Source: Mesorhizobium sp. GbtcB19
GTDB lineage: Bacteria; Pseudomonadota; Alphaproteobacteria; Rhizobiales; Rhizobiaceae
Reading direction: 5' to 3'
Length of the DNA stretch: 64,000 bases
Assembly: GCF_019091085.1 (NCBI RefSeq)
Contig: NZ_JAGXJY010000002.1
Span: forward strand, 283,683-347,682
Below are positions 25,778-35,863 of the stretch, one piece after another. A program made the position numbers and the translations under genes. The notes beneath the pieces were generated by a model that saw only the letters and a list, made by a program, of their open reading frames with translations, did not search any database and was not told the origin of the DNA. How positions within the stretch are numbered: position 1 is the stretch's first letter; each line of letters starts with the position of its first letter.

Positions 25778-28708
25778 TTAGAAGAAACCTTTGCGCTGCC
25801 ACCAGCCGGCACGCTTCGGCTTTTCTTCGGTCTTGGCCTCTTCGGACACGTTCGAGGACACGACGGGAACAACCGGCGCGTCGATCGACTGCGGTTTGCG
25901 GCGCGTCGGATGAGCGTTGGCGGCGGGTTCGGCCTCGGGCGCCGGAGCGGCAGCCACCGGCTCGACCGCCGCGGGCGCAACCTGGGCTTCCGCCACAGGC
26001 TCGGACACCGTTTCCGCCACCGTTTCCTCGGTGGCCTTCTTTGCTCTCGAACGGCGGGGCTTCTTCGGCTTCTCGGCAACCTCGGCGTCGTCGTTGGCGG
26101 CCGCGGAAGCGGCAGGCGGCTCGGGCGTGGCTGCCACCGCCGGCTCGCCGGCGGCGTCCTCGCCTTCAGCGGCCTCGTGCACGACGTCGCCGATAGCTTC
26201 CTCCGAAGCCTCGTCGTCACGGCGGTTGCGCTTGCCGCCGCGCTTGCCGCGCCGGCGCTTCTTGCCGGCGCCATCCTCCGTTGCGGCCGCCTCGGCTTCG
26301 CCGCCGGCGGTCACTTCCTCGGTTGCCTCTTCCGTTGCATCATCGTCGGCCTCGGCAGCCTCGGTCGGCGCCGTCGCGGCATCGCCATTGTGCTCGCGGT
26401 CGCGATCCCTGCCGCCGCGCCGACGCCGGCGCTTGCGGCGCTTGCGATCACGGCCTTCGCCGTCCTCGGAACGCTGCTGGTGCTGGCCCTGCTGCTGCGG
26501 GTGGCGTGGCTGCTCAGCCTGCACCGCAACCTCGTCCTCTTCCTCGATGACGATCTCGTCCTCGGGCTCTTCCGGCTCGACATAGGCCGGCAGGCTGCGC
26601 ACCTCGACAAAGCCTTCCGGCTTCTCGGCGATGGCGCCGCGGAAGATCGCGTAGTGCTGGGTGCCCAGCGTTTCATCGGCCTCGATGGTGATCGTCAGGC
26701 CGAAGCGAGCCTCGAGCTCGACCAGATTGGCGCGCTTGTGGTTGAGCACGTAAAGCGCGGTCGCGGCCGGCGTGCGCACGATGATGTGGCTGCGCGAATC
26801 CTTGAGCAGGAATTCCTCGATCGCCCGCACCACCATCAGCGCCACGGAGGAATCGGAACGCACATGGCCGGTGCCGCCGCAATGCGGGCAGGGCTTCATG
26901 GTCGATTCCAGCACGCTGGCGCGGATGCGCTGGCGCGACATTTCCATCAGGCCGAAATGCGAGATACGGCCGACCTGGATACGGGCGCGGTCGTTCTTGA
27001 GGTGATCCTTCAGCCGCTTCTCGACGGAGCGGTTGTTGCGGTTCTCCTCCATGTCGATGAAGTCGATGACGATGAGGCCGGCAAGGTCGCGCAGCCGGAG
27101 CTGCCGCGCCACTTCCTCGGCCGCTTCCAGATTGGTGTGGAGCGCGGTCTCCTCGATCGAGTGCTCCTTGGTCGAGCGGCCGGAATTGACGTCGATCGAA
27201 ACCAGCGCCTCGGTCTGGTTGATGATGATGTAGCCGCCGCTCTTCAGCGTCACCTGCGGCTGCAGCATGCGGTCGAGCTGCGCCTCGATGCCGTTGCGCA
27301 CGAAGATCGGCGTCGTGTCGCGGAACGGCTGAACCACCTTGGCGTGGCTCGGCATCAGCATGCGCATGAAGTCCTTGGCCTCGCGGTAGCCGTCTTCGCC
27401 GGAGACCAGGATTTCGTCGATATCCTTGTTGTAGAGGTCGCGCACCGAGCGCTTGATCAGGCTGCCTTCCTCATAGACCAGGGCAGGGGCCGACGATTGC
27501 AGCGTCAGGTTGCGGACGTTTTCCCAAAGCCGCATCAGATATTCGTAATCGCGCTTGATCTCGGCCTTGGTGCGGCTTTCGCCGGCGGTGCGCAGGATGA
27601 CGCCCATGCCCTGCGGCACTTCGAGGTCGGCCACGACCTCCTTCAGGCGCTTGCGGTCCTGCGCGTTGGTGATCTTGCGCGAGATGCCGCCGCCGCGCGC
27701 GGTGTTCGGCATCAGCACCGAATAGCGGCCGGCAAGCGAAAGGTAGGTGGTGAGCGCCGCGCCCTTGTTGCCGCGCTCTTCCTTGACCACCTGCACCAAG
27801 AGGATCTGGCGGCGCTTGATGACTTCCTGGATCTTGTACTGGCGACGTACCGGCTTGCGGCGGTTGCGGATCTCTTCGAGCGCATCCTCGGCGCCGACCG
27901 ATTCCACCTCATGCTCGTCCGAATGCGCGGACGAGACTTCCTCCAGCATGCCGCGATCATTGTCGCTGCCGGCGGCTTCGCCAATCTGCTCGGGGCCGGT
28001 CTGCTCCGGTTGATCCGCCTGCGGGACCGCCTCGGAAATCACGTCGGCCTCGACACTCGCGGCAATCGAGGTCGGGCCACCTTCGGAGGGCTTGCCATCC
28101 TCGTCGTCCGTGGCGTCGTCGGCCTCGGCGTCGGGTTGCTCAGCCGTTTCCGACACCGCTGCGACTTCGACGGCCTCAGCGGAGTTTTCGGGAGTCTCGG
28201 CGGAAGCCTCGGCGGCATCGTCGTCGGCGTCGGCAATCTCGCCGGCGGTTTCGCGGGCGGCTACGGCCTCAGTCTGACCCTCCTCGTTTTCCGGGGCGGC
28301 GTGCTTGTGCTCCCCACGGTCGCGGTTCTTGCCGCCGCGCCGCCGGTTGCGCCGGCCGCCACGATCGCGCGCCTGCTGCTCCTCGCCGTTCTCGGCCTCC
28401 TCGTCGTCTTCGTCCTCGGCTTCCTGCGCTTCGGCGCGCAGCAGAGCCTGACGGTCGGCGACCGGGATCTGGTAGTAGTCGGGGTGAATTTCACTGAAGG
28501 CGAGAAAACCGTGACGGTTGCCGCCATATTCGACAAAGGCTGCCTGGAGGGAAGGTTCGACGCGGGTTACGCGGGCGAGGTAGATGTTTCCTTTGAGCTG
28601 CTTCTTGTCCTGGGATTCAAAGTCGAATTCTTCGATGCGGTTACCGCGAACGACAACAACGCGTGTTTCCTCCGGGTGGGAGGCGTCTATCAGCATCTTG
28701 TTGGGCAT
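25778..28708 (-). CDS. rne: Ribonuclease E (Rne/Rng family)
   Basis: 976 residues from ATG 28708. The endonuclease core is present: the first part of the S1 domain (LKGNIYLARVTRVEPSLQAAFVEYGGNRHGFL) at about 36-67, then an acidic and Arg-rich insertion (about 95-290), then the rest of the S1 and RNase-H-like parts. The catalytic DNase I-like region has VSIDVNSGRST and GLIVIDFIDME. The Zn-link cysteines lie in CPHCGGTGHVRS. The C-terminal 330 residues are disordered, with KRRKRRRRRGGRDRDRE and KKRRRGKRGGKR basic blocks between Ala/Glu-rich stretches: the scaffold for the degradosome and RNA binding. The insertion inside the S1 domain is the known alphaproteobacterial layout. Confidence 0.97.
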   Translation of the reverse strand: MPNKMLIDASHPEETRVVVVRGNRIEEFDFESQDKKQLKGNIYLARVTRVEPSLQAAFVEYGGNRHGFLAFSEIHPDYYQIPVADRQALLRAEAQEAEDEDDEEAENGEEQQARDRGGRRNRRRGGKNRDRGEHKHAAPENEEGQTEAVAARETAGEIADADDDAAEASAETPENSAEAVEVAAVSETAEQPDAEADDATDDEDGKPSEGGPTSIAASVEADVISEAVPQADQPEQTGPEQIGEAAGSDNDRGMLEEVSSAHSDEHEVESVGAEDALEEIRNRRKPVRRQYKIQEVIKRRQILLVQVVKEERGNKGAALTTYLSLAGRYSVLMPNTARGGGISRKITNAQDRKRLKEVVADLEVPQGMGVILRTAGESRTKAEIKRDYEYLMRLWENVRNLTLQSSAPALVYEEGSLIKRSVRDLYNKDIDEILVSGEDGYREAKDFMRMLMPSHAKVVQPFRDTTPIFVRNGIEAQLDRMLQPQVTLKSGGYIIINQTEALVSIDVNSGRSTKEHSIEETALHTNLEAAEEVARQLRLRDLAGLIVIDFIDMEENRNNRSVEKRLKDHLKNDRARIQVGRISHFGLMEMSRQRIRASVLESTMKPCPHCGGTGHVRSDSSVALMVVRAIEEFLLKDSRSHIIVRTPAATALYVLNHKRANLVELEARFGLTITIEADETLGTQHYAIFRGAIAEKPEGFVEVRSLPAYVEPEEPEDEIVIEEEDEVAVQAEQPRHPQQQGQHQQRSEDGEGRDRKRRKRRRRRGGRDRDREHNGDAATAPTEAAEADDDATEEATEEVTAGGEAEAAATEDGAGKKRRRGKRGGKRNRRDDEASEEAIGDVVHEAAEGEDAAGEPAVAATPEPPAASAAANDDAEVAEKPKKPRRSRAKKATEETVAETVSEPVAEAQVAPAAVEPVAAAPAPEAEPAANAHPTRRKPQSIDAPVVPVVSSNVSEEAKTEEKPKRAGWWQRKGFF

Positions 28709-29325
28709 TATTTTGTTTCCTGCCGGCAGCCGACAGCCGCGGCTGGCGTGGCAGAGCCCGCCGCTGTGCGCCTGTATGTGTGTGCATGCCGGATAATTGA
28801 ATGTCCGCCGGCCGCCGCTTGAGCGCAATGGCGGTGCCGCCCGCAGCCATTATGGCGCGGTTTGATGCGGACCTTTCCATGATTGCGCTTGAAGCCATCG
28901 GCACCCAGCAGAACCTTTTGAACCAAAGCCCGGGCAGAGCCGGACCAGCTTGTTTGCTCGTAAAGAGCCGGCGCGGGGCACACCCGGCCGTTTTCCTCAC
29001 GCAAGCGATTCCCCCGCCACGAGGGCACGCCTGCGAAAATCGTCGCGACCACCTGAGCCTGGAAGGGTAAAGGAGCCGCCTTTGCATCCGACCTTTGGCA
29101 GGAAACTGCTGAGGCGAGCGGTTCCAGGATTGCAGTGATCCAACGTCGCTTTTATGATTTGGCGGGATGGAAGGCAACCCCGATTTCGGATGCCGGCAAA
29201 AAGCGCTTCCGCAAGGGAAGGTGTCCTTCATCTTACTCCATTAAAGGCTTGGTTAACCTTCTCTGAATACCAATCGTTAATCGAGTTGGCGGGCTGACGG
29301 GCACTCTGCGAGAAGACCGGGCGCG
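28709..29325. promoter_or_regulatory. 617-bp divergent intergenic region between rne and the amidase gene
   Basis: No gene could be supported here in any frame. It must hold the rne promoter and leader (minus strand) and the amidase promoter (plus strand). Close to rne the minus-strand leader contains a CAGCCGCGGCTG palindrome (around 28733-28744) and GC-rich inverted segments. RNase E leaders in other bacteria mediate feedback control; whether this one does is not visible. The region 29240-29290 is AT-richer and may carry the amidase promoter. Confidence 0.4.
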
Positions 29326-30612
29326 ATGCGCCAAACCGGGAGCGACGGAAAACAGATGGGACTGGCGGGGACCGCAAACAAGATGGGTGGGGCCGCGGCG
29401 CATTTCCCGCGCATGGCCTGGGCCGCCTTGCTGCTGACGATCCTGTGCTGTTTCACCGCCGCCGCGCGCGCCGACACCCTGCTTGGCGCGACCGGCTACA
29501 AGATGGCCGGCGACGCCACCAAGATGCGCATCGTGGTGAATTTTGACCGCGAGCCGGACGTTAAATGGTTCCTGCTGCGCGGCCCCAATCGCCTGGTTGT
29601 CGATCTGCCGCGGACGCGATTCGCGCTTGAGGCCAAGGATGTGAAGCCGCGCGGCCTCGTGCGGGCTGTTCGCTACGGCGATCAGGGACATGGTTCGCGT
29701 CTGATCCTTACCGGCAAGGGACCCTTTGCCGTCGACAAGCTCGACGTACTCAAGAATGACGATGGCAGCGGCTACCGTATCGCCATCGATATGTCGGCCG
29801 CCTCCGAGCGGGAGTTTGACGCGGCTCTGGCCAACCAATCGCTGACGACCGGTTCGACGGTTTCCACCCAAAAAGGCGAGCGGGTCGGCACTGGGCCGAT
29901 CTCGGCGCCCGGCCATCGCTTCACGGTGGTTATCGATCCGGGCCACGGCGGCGTCGATGGCGGCGCCGAAAGCTCCGCCGGCACGGTCGAGAAGGACGTC
30001 ACGCTCGCTTTTGCCGAGGAACTGCGCGAAAAGCTGGCCGCGGTCGGCAAATACGATATCTACATGACTCGCGACAGCGACGTGTACCTGCAACTCGACG
30101 AGCGCGTGCGCATCGCCCGTCAGCACGAGGCCGACCTGCTGATCTCGATCCACGCCGATACGATCGCGGTCAAGGGCCTTCGCGGCGCCACCGTCTACAC
30201 GCTCTCGGACAAGGCCTCCGATCCGGAGGCCCAGGCGCTTGCCGATCGCGAAAACCTGTCCGACCAGTTCGCCGGAATGAAGATCGAGGACGACAACAAG
30301 GAAGTCACCGACATCCTGATCGACCTGATCCGCCGTGAAACCCACGGTTTCTCGATGAGCTTCGCCCATACGCTGGTCGGCCAACTGTCAACCAGCGTCG
30401 GCCTCATCAACAATCCGCAGCGTTCGGCCGGCTTCAGGGTGCTCAAGGCTCCAGACGTGCCGTCCGTTCTGGTCGAGCTCGGCTACCTCTCCAATGCCAA
30501 GGACGAGGCGCAACTGCTCAATGCCGACTGGCGCGGCAAGGCGGCGCAAAGCATCACCAACGCGGTTGCGCTGTTCGCCGCGGCCAAAACCGGAACCGCG
30601 ACGGGCGGCTGA
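29326..30612 (+). CDS. N-acetylmuramoyl-L-alanine amidase (AmiC-like), exported
   Basis: 428 residues. A leader with a hydrophobic core at about 28-46 (MAWAALLLTILCCFTAAARA) ends in a signal-peptidase-like site; a start at 29356 is also possible. The AMIN domain follows (residues about 50-160, MRIVVNFDREPDVKWFLLRGPNRLVVDL), which targets septal peptidoglycan. The Amidase_3 zinc domain then has VVIDPGHGGVDGGA (first His ligand), TVEKDVTLAF (Glu ligand), LLISIHADT (second His) and SVLVELGYLSN (catalytic Glu). It cuts stem peptides from glycan during division and precedes the PBP1A gene, a common alphaproteobacterial pairing. Confidence 0.94.
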   Translation: MRQTGSDGKQMGLAGTANKMGGAAAHFPRMAWAALLLTILCCFTAAARADTLLGATGYKMAGDATKMRIVVNFDREPDVKWFLLRGPNRLVVDLPRTRFALEAKDVKPRGLVRAVRYGDQGHGSRLILTGKGPFAVDKLDVLKNDDGSGYRIAIDMSAASEREFDAALANQSLTTGSTVSTQKGERVGTGPISAPGHRFTVVIDPGHGGVDGGAESSAGTVEKDVTLAFAEELREKLAAVGKYDIYMTRDSDVYLQLDERVRIARQHEADLLISIHADTIAVKGLRGATVYTLSDKASDPEAQALADRENLSDQFAGMKIEDDNKEVTDILIDLIRRETHGFSMSFAHTLVGQLSTSVGLINNPQRSAGFRVLKAPDVPSVLVELGYLSNAKDEAQLLNADWRGKAAQSITNAVALFAAAKTGTATGG

Positions 30613-30841
30613 GTGGCCGCACCCGCTCACAACCGGCGGACGGCTACAACCACAAGCAGCGTTGCATGACGACAACACCCGGCGTTATTATCGGGCAACC
30701 GAGTCCTGAAATTTCGCGCTGCCGTATTTTGTCCACATGGTGGCGACATGGGTCTTTGATTGCGGATTGGGACCGCCCCTGGAAGCTTGCGCGACTGTCG
30801 GCTTCGTTTAGGAAATTCCCGAACCTCGGACTGGAGCGGGC

Positions 30842-33295
30842 ATGATTCGTCTCATCGGCTATTTCTTTGGCATCGGCACCACGCTGGCGCTGCTGGTGGC
30901 TGCCGGTGTCGCCATCTATATCAGCCATGTTGCGAAGGACCTGCCCGACTATGAGGTGCTGGCCAAATACGAACCGCCGGTAACCACGCGCATTCACGCC
31001 TCGGACGGCTCGCTGATGGCCGAATATGCGCGCGAGCGGCGTCTCTACCTGCCGATCCAGGCGATCCCGGACCGCGTCAAGGCCGCCTTCATGTCGGCCG
31101 AGGACAAGAATTTCTACAACCACCCGGGCATCGACATCACCGGCCTCGGCCGCGCCATCATCGTCAACTTCCAGAACCTTGGCTCCGGACGGCGCCAGGT
31201 CGGCGCCTCGACGATCACGCAGCAGGTGGCGAAAAACTTCCTGCTCACCTCCGATCAGACCTATGAGCGCAAGATCAAGGAGATGATCCTGGCCTTCCGC
31301 ATCGAGCAGGCCTATTCCAAGGACCGCATTCTCGAGCTCTATCTCAACGAAATCTTTTTCGGCTTCGGCGCTTATGGCGTGGCGGGCGCCGCGCTCACCT
31401 ACTTCGACAAGTCGGTCAACGAGCTGACGGTCGCGGAAGCCGCCTATCTCGCTTCGCTGCCGAAGGGCCCGAACAATTACCATCCCTTCAAGCATGCCGA
31501 CCGCGCGATCGAGCGCCGCAACTGGGTCATCGACCAGATGGTCGAGAACGGCTACGTCACCCGCGAGGAGGGCAACAAGGCCAAGGCCGAGCCGCTCGGC
31601 GTGTCGCCGCGCCGCAACGGCTCCTATTTGTTTGCCGGCGAGTACTTCACCGAGGAAGTCCGCCGTCAGATCATCGCCCGCTACGGCGAGAATGCGCTTT
31701 ACGAGGGCGGCCTGTCGGTGCGCACCACGCTCGATCCGAACATCCAGCTCATCGCGCGCAAGTCGCTGCAGAACGGTCTGCTCAAATATGACATGCTGCG
31801 CGGCTATCGCGGTCCGGTGACGCATATCGACGTTTCCGGCGACTGGGGCGTGCCGCTCGGCAATGTGAAGGGCCTCGAGGACGTGCCGGAATGGACGCTT
31901 GCCGTCGTGCTCGACAGTTCGGCGACCGGCCTGACCATCGGCATCCAGCCGACGCGGCAGATTTCGGGCGATCTCGTCAAGGACCGCGTCCAGGGCACCG
32001 TCAGCAAGGACGACATGGGCTTCGCCATGCGCCACTTCGTCAACGGCAAGTCCGTCAGGGCGAAGTCTCCGGCCGAGGTGCTGGAGCCCGGCGACGTCGT
32101 CTTCGTGCAGAAGAACGAAGGCTCGGACAACACCTACATGCTGCGCCAGGTGCCGGAGGTCGAGGGCGGTCTCGTCGCCATGGATCCGCATACCGGCCGC
32201 GTGCTGGCCATGGTCGGCGGCTTCTCCTACGCGCAGTCCGAGTTCAACCGCGCGACCCAGGCGATGCGCCAGCCCGGTTCCTCGTTCAAGCCGATCGTCT
32301 ATTCGGCGGCGCTCGACAATGGCTATACGCCGGCCTCGGTGATCATGGATGGTCCGATCACTATCCAGAGCGGCAACACCACCTGGACGCCGAAGAACTA
32401 TGACGGCACGGTCGCCGGCCCGGCCACCTTGCGTTCCGGCATCGAGAAGTCGCGCAACCTTATGACGGTGCGGCTCGCCAACGACATGGGCATGAAGCTG
32501 GTCGTGGAATATGCCGAGCGCTTCGGCGTCTACGATCATCTGGCGCCCTATCTGCCGATGGCCCTGGGCTCGGGCGAAACAACCGTCATGCGCATGGTGT
32601 CGGCCTATTCGATCATGGCCAATGGCGGCAAATCGATCAAACCCTCGCTGATCGACCGCATCCAGGACCGCTACGGCAAGACGGTGTTCAAGCAGGACGA
32701 GCGCGGCTGCGAAGGCTGCAACGCCACCGAATGGAAGAACCAGCCCGAGCCGGAACTGGTCGACAACTCCGAGCAGGTGCTCGACCCGATGACGGCCTAC
32801 CAGATCACCTCGATGATGGAGGGCGTCGTCCAGCGCGGCACCGGCGCCACCATCGGCGAGCTCGGCCGCCACATCGCCGGCAAGACCGGCACGACCAATG
32901 ACGAGAAGGACGCCTGGTTCATCGGCTTCACCCCGAACCTCGTCGTCGGCCTCTATATGGGCTTCGACACGCCGAAAGGCCTCGGCAAGGGCGCGACCGG
33001 TGGCGGCCTGGCGGCCCCGATCTTCAAGGATTTCATGCGCGTTGCGCTCGACGGCAAGCCGAACACCGATTTCCAGGTCCCGGACGGCATGAAGCTGATC
33101 GCCATCAACCGCAAGACTGGCATGCGCGCCGCCGAAGGCGCTCCCGACACCATCATCGAGGCATTCAAGCCCGGCACCGGCCCGGCCGACAGCTACTGGG
33201 TGATCGGCATGGGCGCCGACGGCTCCAACGCTGCCGGGGCGCTGTCGCCGCAGGCCAACCAGGCCATCCAGAGCGGCGGCGGCGGCCTCTACTGA
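30842..33295 (+). CDS. mrcA: Class A penicillin-binding protein 1A
   Basis: 817 residues. An N-terminal membrane anchor (residues 3-24) is followed by the glycosyltransferase (GT51) domain, with the catalytic Glu in MSAEDKNFYNHPGIDI at about 80-95, STITQQVAKNFLLT, and an EIFFGFGAYGVAGAALTYF stretch. An OB-like insert precedes the transpeptidase domain, which has the SxxK motif in RQPGSSFKPIVYSA, an SRN triad (EKSRNLMTVRLA) and KTGT in IAGKTGTTND. It is a bifunctional peptidoglycan synthase in the inner membrane. Downstream lies a strong terminator, then prfB. Confidence 0.96.
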   Translation: MIRLIGYFFGIGTTLALLVAAGVAIYISHVAKDLPDYEVLAKYEPPVTTRIHASDGSLMAEYARERRLYLPIQAIPDRVKAAFMSAEDKNFYNHPGIDITGLGRAIIVNFQNLGSGRRQVGASTITQQVAKNFLLTSDQTYERKIKEMILAFRIEQAYSKDRILELYLNEIFFGFGAYGVAGAALTYFDKSVNELTVAEAAYLASLPKGPNNYHPFKHADRAIERRNWVIDQMVENGYVTREEGNKAKAEPLGVSPRRNGSYLFAGEYFTEEVRRQIIARYGENALYEGGLSVRTTLDPNIQLIARKSLQNGLLKYDMLRGYRGPVTHIDVSGDWGVPLGNVKGLEDVPEWTLAVVLDSSATGLTIGIQPTRQISGDLVKDRVQGTVSKDDMGFAMRHFVNGKSVRAKSPAEVLEPGDVVFVQKNEGSDNTYMLRQVPEVEGGLVAMDPHTGRVLAMVGGFSYAQSEFNRATQAMRQPGSSFKPIVYSAALDNGYTPASVIMDGPITIQSGNTTWTPKNYDGTVAGPATLRSGIEKSRNLMTVRLANDMGMKLVVEYAERFGVYDHLAPYLPMALGSGETTVMRMVSAYSIMANGGKSIKPSLIDRIQDRYGKTVFKQDERGCEGCNATEWKNQPEPELVDNSEQVLDPMTAYQITSMMEGVVQRGTGATIGELGRHIAGKTGTTNDEKDAWFIGFTPNLVVGLYMGFDTPKGLGKGATGGGLAAPIFKDFMRVALDGKPNTDFQVPDGMKLIAINRKTGMRAAEGAPDTIIEAFKPGTGPADSYWVIGMGADGSNAAGALSPQANQAIQSGGGGLY

Positions 33296-33310
33296 CGTCC
33301 TGCATTTCCC

Positions 33311-33344
33311 GAAATGGGCCGGCGCGAAACCGCCGGCCCATTTC
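33311..33344 (+). terminator. Terminator after the PBP1A gene
   Basis: A perfect 14-bp stem is formed by 33311-33324 and 33331-33344, starting GAAATGGGCC, with a 6-base loop. Only three Ts fall in the next eight bases (GCTTTACA), so termination may be partial, allowing some read-through into prfB. Confidence 0.7.
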
Positions 33345-33424
33345 GCTTTACAGGCGGCGATGCCGTGCCTATGTATCGCGCCTATCCCGCAAAGACCGAA
33401 AAGAACAGGACCGAACGAAAAGCC

Positions 33425-34556
33425 ATGCGCGCGGAAACGCTCAACATTGTCGACGAGATCAGGCAGGCGATAACCCTGCTGAGGAGGCATCTTTGACTGG
33501 GATCAGGCTGTAAAGCGGCTTGAGTACCTGAATTCGCGCGCCGAGGATTCCAGCCTCTGGAATGATCCGATTGAAGCGCAGAAGCTGATGCGCGAGCGCC
33601 AGGAACTCGAGGACGGCATCGCCGCCGTCAAGGGAATGACCCAGGCGCTGGAAGACAATATCGGCCTGATCGAGCTCGGCGAGGAAGAGGGTGACGACAG
33701 CATCGTCGCGGAAGCCGAGGCGGCGCTGCGCTCGATGCAGGGCGAGGCCAAGGCCCGCCAGGTCGAGACGCTGCTTTCCGGCGAAGCCGATTCCAACGAT
33801 ACCTATCTCGAAATCCATGCCGGCGCCGGCGGCACCGAGAGCCAGGACTGGGCTTCCATGCTCCTGCGTATGTATACGCGCTGGGCCGAACGCCGCCGCT
33901 TCAAGGTCGAGGTGCTGGAAGTCCATGACGGCGAAGAAGCGGGCATCAAGTCCGCCACCGTGCTGATCAAGGGCCACAACGCCTATGGCTGGCTGAAGAC
34001 GGAGTCCGGCGTTCACCGCCTGGTGCGCATCTCGCCCTATGACAGCAACGCGCGCCGCCATACATCCTTCTCCAGTGTCTGGGTCTATCCTGTCGTCGAC
34101 GACAAGATTGAGATCGATGTCTCGGAATCTGACGTGCGCATCGATACCTATCGCTCCTCGGGTTCGGGCGGCCAGCACGTCAACACCACCGATTCCGCCG
34201 TGCGCATCACCCATCTGGCGACCGGCATAGCGGTCGCCTGCCAGGCTGAGCGTTCGCAGCACAAGAACCGCGCCAAGGCCTGGGAAATGCTGCGTTCGCG
34301 GCTCTACGAGGAAGAGCTGAAGAAGCGAGAGGCGGTCGCCAACGCCACCGAAGCCTCGAAGAGCGATATCGGCTGGGGCCACCAGATCCGCTCCTACGTG
34401 CTGCAGCCCTATCAGTTGGTGAAGGATCTGCGCACCGGTGTCGAGAGCACTTCGCCGTCGAGCGTGCTCGATGGCGATCTCGACGAATTCATGGAAGCCT
34501 CGCTCTCGCATCGCATCGAGGGCGGCGCAGGCGAAGCAGTGGCGGACCTCGACTAG
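33425..34556 (+). CDS. prfB: Peptide chain release factor 2, with programmed +1 frameshift
   Basis: Two frames join to give about 376 residues. The first 23 codons run from ATG 33425 to CTT TGA at 33491-33496; translation shifts +1 over the T of TGA and continues from GAC at 33495 (frame zero here) to the stop at 34554-34556. RF2 reads UGA and UAA. The GGQ motif that triggers peptidyl-tRNA hydrolysis is in [20 protein letters not shown] at about residues 240-260, and the peptide-anticodon region contains [13 protein letters not shown]. Annotators may wrongly start it at a downstream Met (33588). Confidence 0.96.
33482..33497 (+). promoter_or_regulatory. prfB recoding (frameshift) site
   Basis: AGGAGG (33482-33487), three bases, then CTTTGAC (33491-33497). 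This is the canonical prfB arrangement: an internal Shine-Dalgarno three bases from the slippery CTT, an in-frame TGA, and C as the base after the stop. It makes RF2 synthesis depend on RF2 shortage. Confidence 0.95.
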
Positions 34557-34558
34557 GA

Positions 34559-34607
34559 TATGTCCATATTCAGGTGGTGCTGAGCCTGAGCTGAATCTGA
34601 TCATATC
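34559..34607. repeat. Short interspersed palindromic repeat, copy 2 (ATTCAGGT family)
   Basis: GGATATG and CATATCC form the outermost arms (34555-34561 and 34602-34608), with ATTCAGGT and AGCTGAAT inside them. The block aligns with 25651-25690. Copy 2 begins at the prfB stop codon; its long stem could also act as a transcription end signal. Confidence 0.6.
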
Positions 34608-34617
34608 CCCGCGTTGC

Positions 34618-35037
34618 ATGAAGGAAGAGCCGGTGACGCGCAAACTTACCGGACAATGCTTTTGTCGTGCCGTGAGTTACGAGGTGGCGGACGAATTCGT
34701 CTATGCCGCGAACTGCCATTGCTCCAATTGCAGGCGCACGACGGGCTCGGCCTTCAAGCCCTTCGCCGGCATCGAGAGCGATAAGTTTCGCCTGACCGCC
34801 GGCGGCGACCGGCTGCTGATCTATGGTGACGAAACCGGCCACGACGCGCATTGCGGGCAATGCGGTTCGCTTCTCTATTCGCTGGTGCGGGAGGGCGCTT
34901 ACGTCCACGTCCCCATAGGAACGCTGGTCGATGAACCAGGCATTCGCCCGAGCGCCCACATCTTTGTCGGCTCCAAGGCGAAGTGGTTCACAATCACCGA
35001 CGACCTGCCGCAGTATGATGAGCACGTTTCCGGCTGA
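34618..35037 (+). CDS. GFA-family (glutathione-dependent formaldehyde-activating enzyme-like) zinc protein
   Basis: 139 residues from ATG 34618; a GTG at 34633 with AAGGAAGAG upstream is an equally good start. It is a CENP-V/GFA fold with zinc cysteines in GQCFCRAVSYEV, NCHCSNCRRTTGSAF and HCGQCGSLLYSL. Proteins of this family are widespread and mostly of unknown reaction; the glutathione/formaldehyde link applies to few of them. A second GFA gene lies at 35864 beyond one unrelated gene. Confidence 0.9.
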   Translation: MKEEPVTRKLTGQCFCRAVSYEVADEFVYAANCHCSNCRRTTGSAFKPFAGIESDKFRLTAGGDRLLIYGDETGHDAHCGQCGSLLYSLVREGAYVHVPIGTLVDEPGIRPSAHIFVGSKAKWFTITDDLPQYDEHVSG

Positions 35038-35332
35038 ACGCCGGGAACCAGCTTGAACCGAATCCCGTTGTCCGGCACCCGTTCCGCGCGGCTAACCGCT
35101 CGTTAACCAAGCCGGCGCACGATTCTGGACGGCAGAGGCTGGCGTGAATGACGGCATCGCCGTTGCAGGCGGTTGCTTGCGCCAGTCGAGGAATCAGCCC
35201 AGCCTTGGTGCTGGGGTTAAAAGCATTTATGGCCGGATGCGGCATATCTGCGACCGACGATTCGGCCACTGGGAAGACACGTTCCGGGAACGGGCAAGCG
35301 AAAAACGCTTGATGCTCGAAAGGAACGCTTCG

Positions 35333-35710
35333 ATGTCTGCTGCCAAATCAAGATCGGCCCAAGCCGCTCGACCGGCTGGCCGACTTTTGTTTTCCCTGTT
35401 CGCAGTGGGTGCCATCTCGGTGCTGGCGCCGCCGGCCATCGCACACGACGCCAAACCCACGGCGGTGTTGCCGCAGGGGTGGAGCTATCCATTTGCCTGC
35501 TGCGCCAATTATGACTGCAAGGAGGTGCCGCAATCTTCGATCAGCGAGCGGCCCGAGGGCTACGTCATAAAAGGGACGGGCGAGGTGGTGGCCTATGCCG
35601 ACAAGCGGGTCAAGAACTCGCCCGACGGGGAGTACCATTGGTGCGCCCATCAGGCAGGGCTCGATGCCGGCAAGACCATCTGCCTGTTCGTGCCGCCGCC
35701 CTCTTACTAG
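35333..35710 (+). CDS. Exported cysteine-containing protein, unknown function
   Basis: 125 residues from ATG 35333 with AAAGGAA upstream. A signal peptide covers about residues 18-40 (LLFSLFAVGAISVLAPPAIA-HD). The mature part has WSYPFACCANYDCKEVPQ and HWCAHQAG...TICLF, five Cys in all, suggesting periplasmic disulfides or metal binding. I recall similar hypothetical exported proteins in rhizobia but no function. It lies between two GFA genes in the same orientation. Confidence 0.8.
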   Translation: MSAAKSRSAQAARPAGRLLFSLFAVGAISVLAPPAIAHDAKPTAVLPQGWSYPFACCANYDCKEVPQSSISERPEGYVIKGTGEVVAYADKRVKNSPDGEYHWCAHQAGLDAGKTICLFVPPPSY

Positions 35711-35863
35711 ACCTCGCAACCCAAACACGAAGCGCGAGGGTCTTCGAGCACGGCAGGATACCTGCCGAAGCTGCTGACTGACAGTTGTCAGGATCGCTTC
35801 TTTATGTTGCCCTGCCACCAGGGGAATTCCGGCGTGGCGGCAGACAACGGAGAGGTGATTTTG

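Noticed and set aside
25679..28822. Very long plus-strand open frame opposite rne (over 1000 codons)
   Set aside because: It is the mirror of the rne coding frame in high-GC DNA; the minus-strand frame has clear RNase E motifs and this one has none.
30644..33490. 948-codon minus-strand open frame opposite the PBP1A gene
   Set aside because: An antisense shadow; PBP1A motifs are clear on the plus strand and no family pattern is seen on the minus strand.
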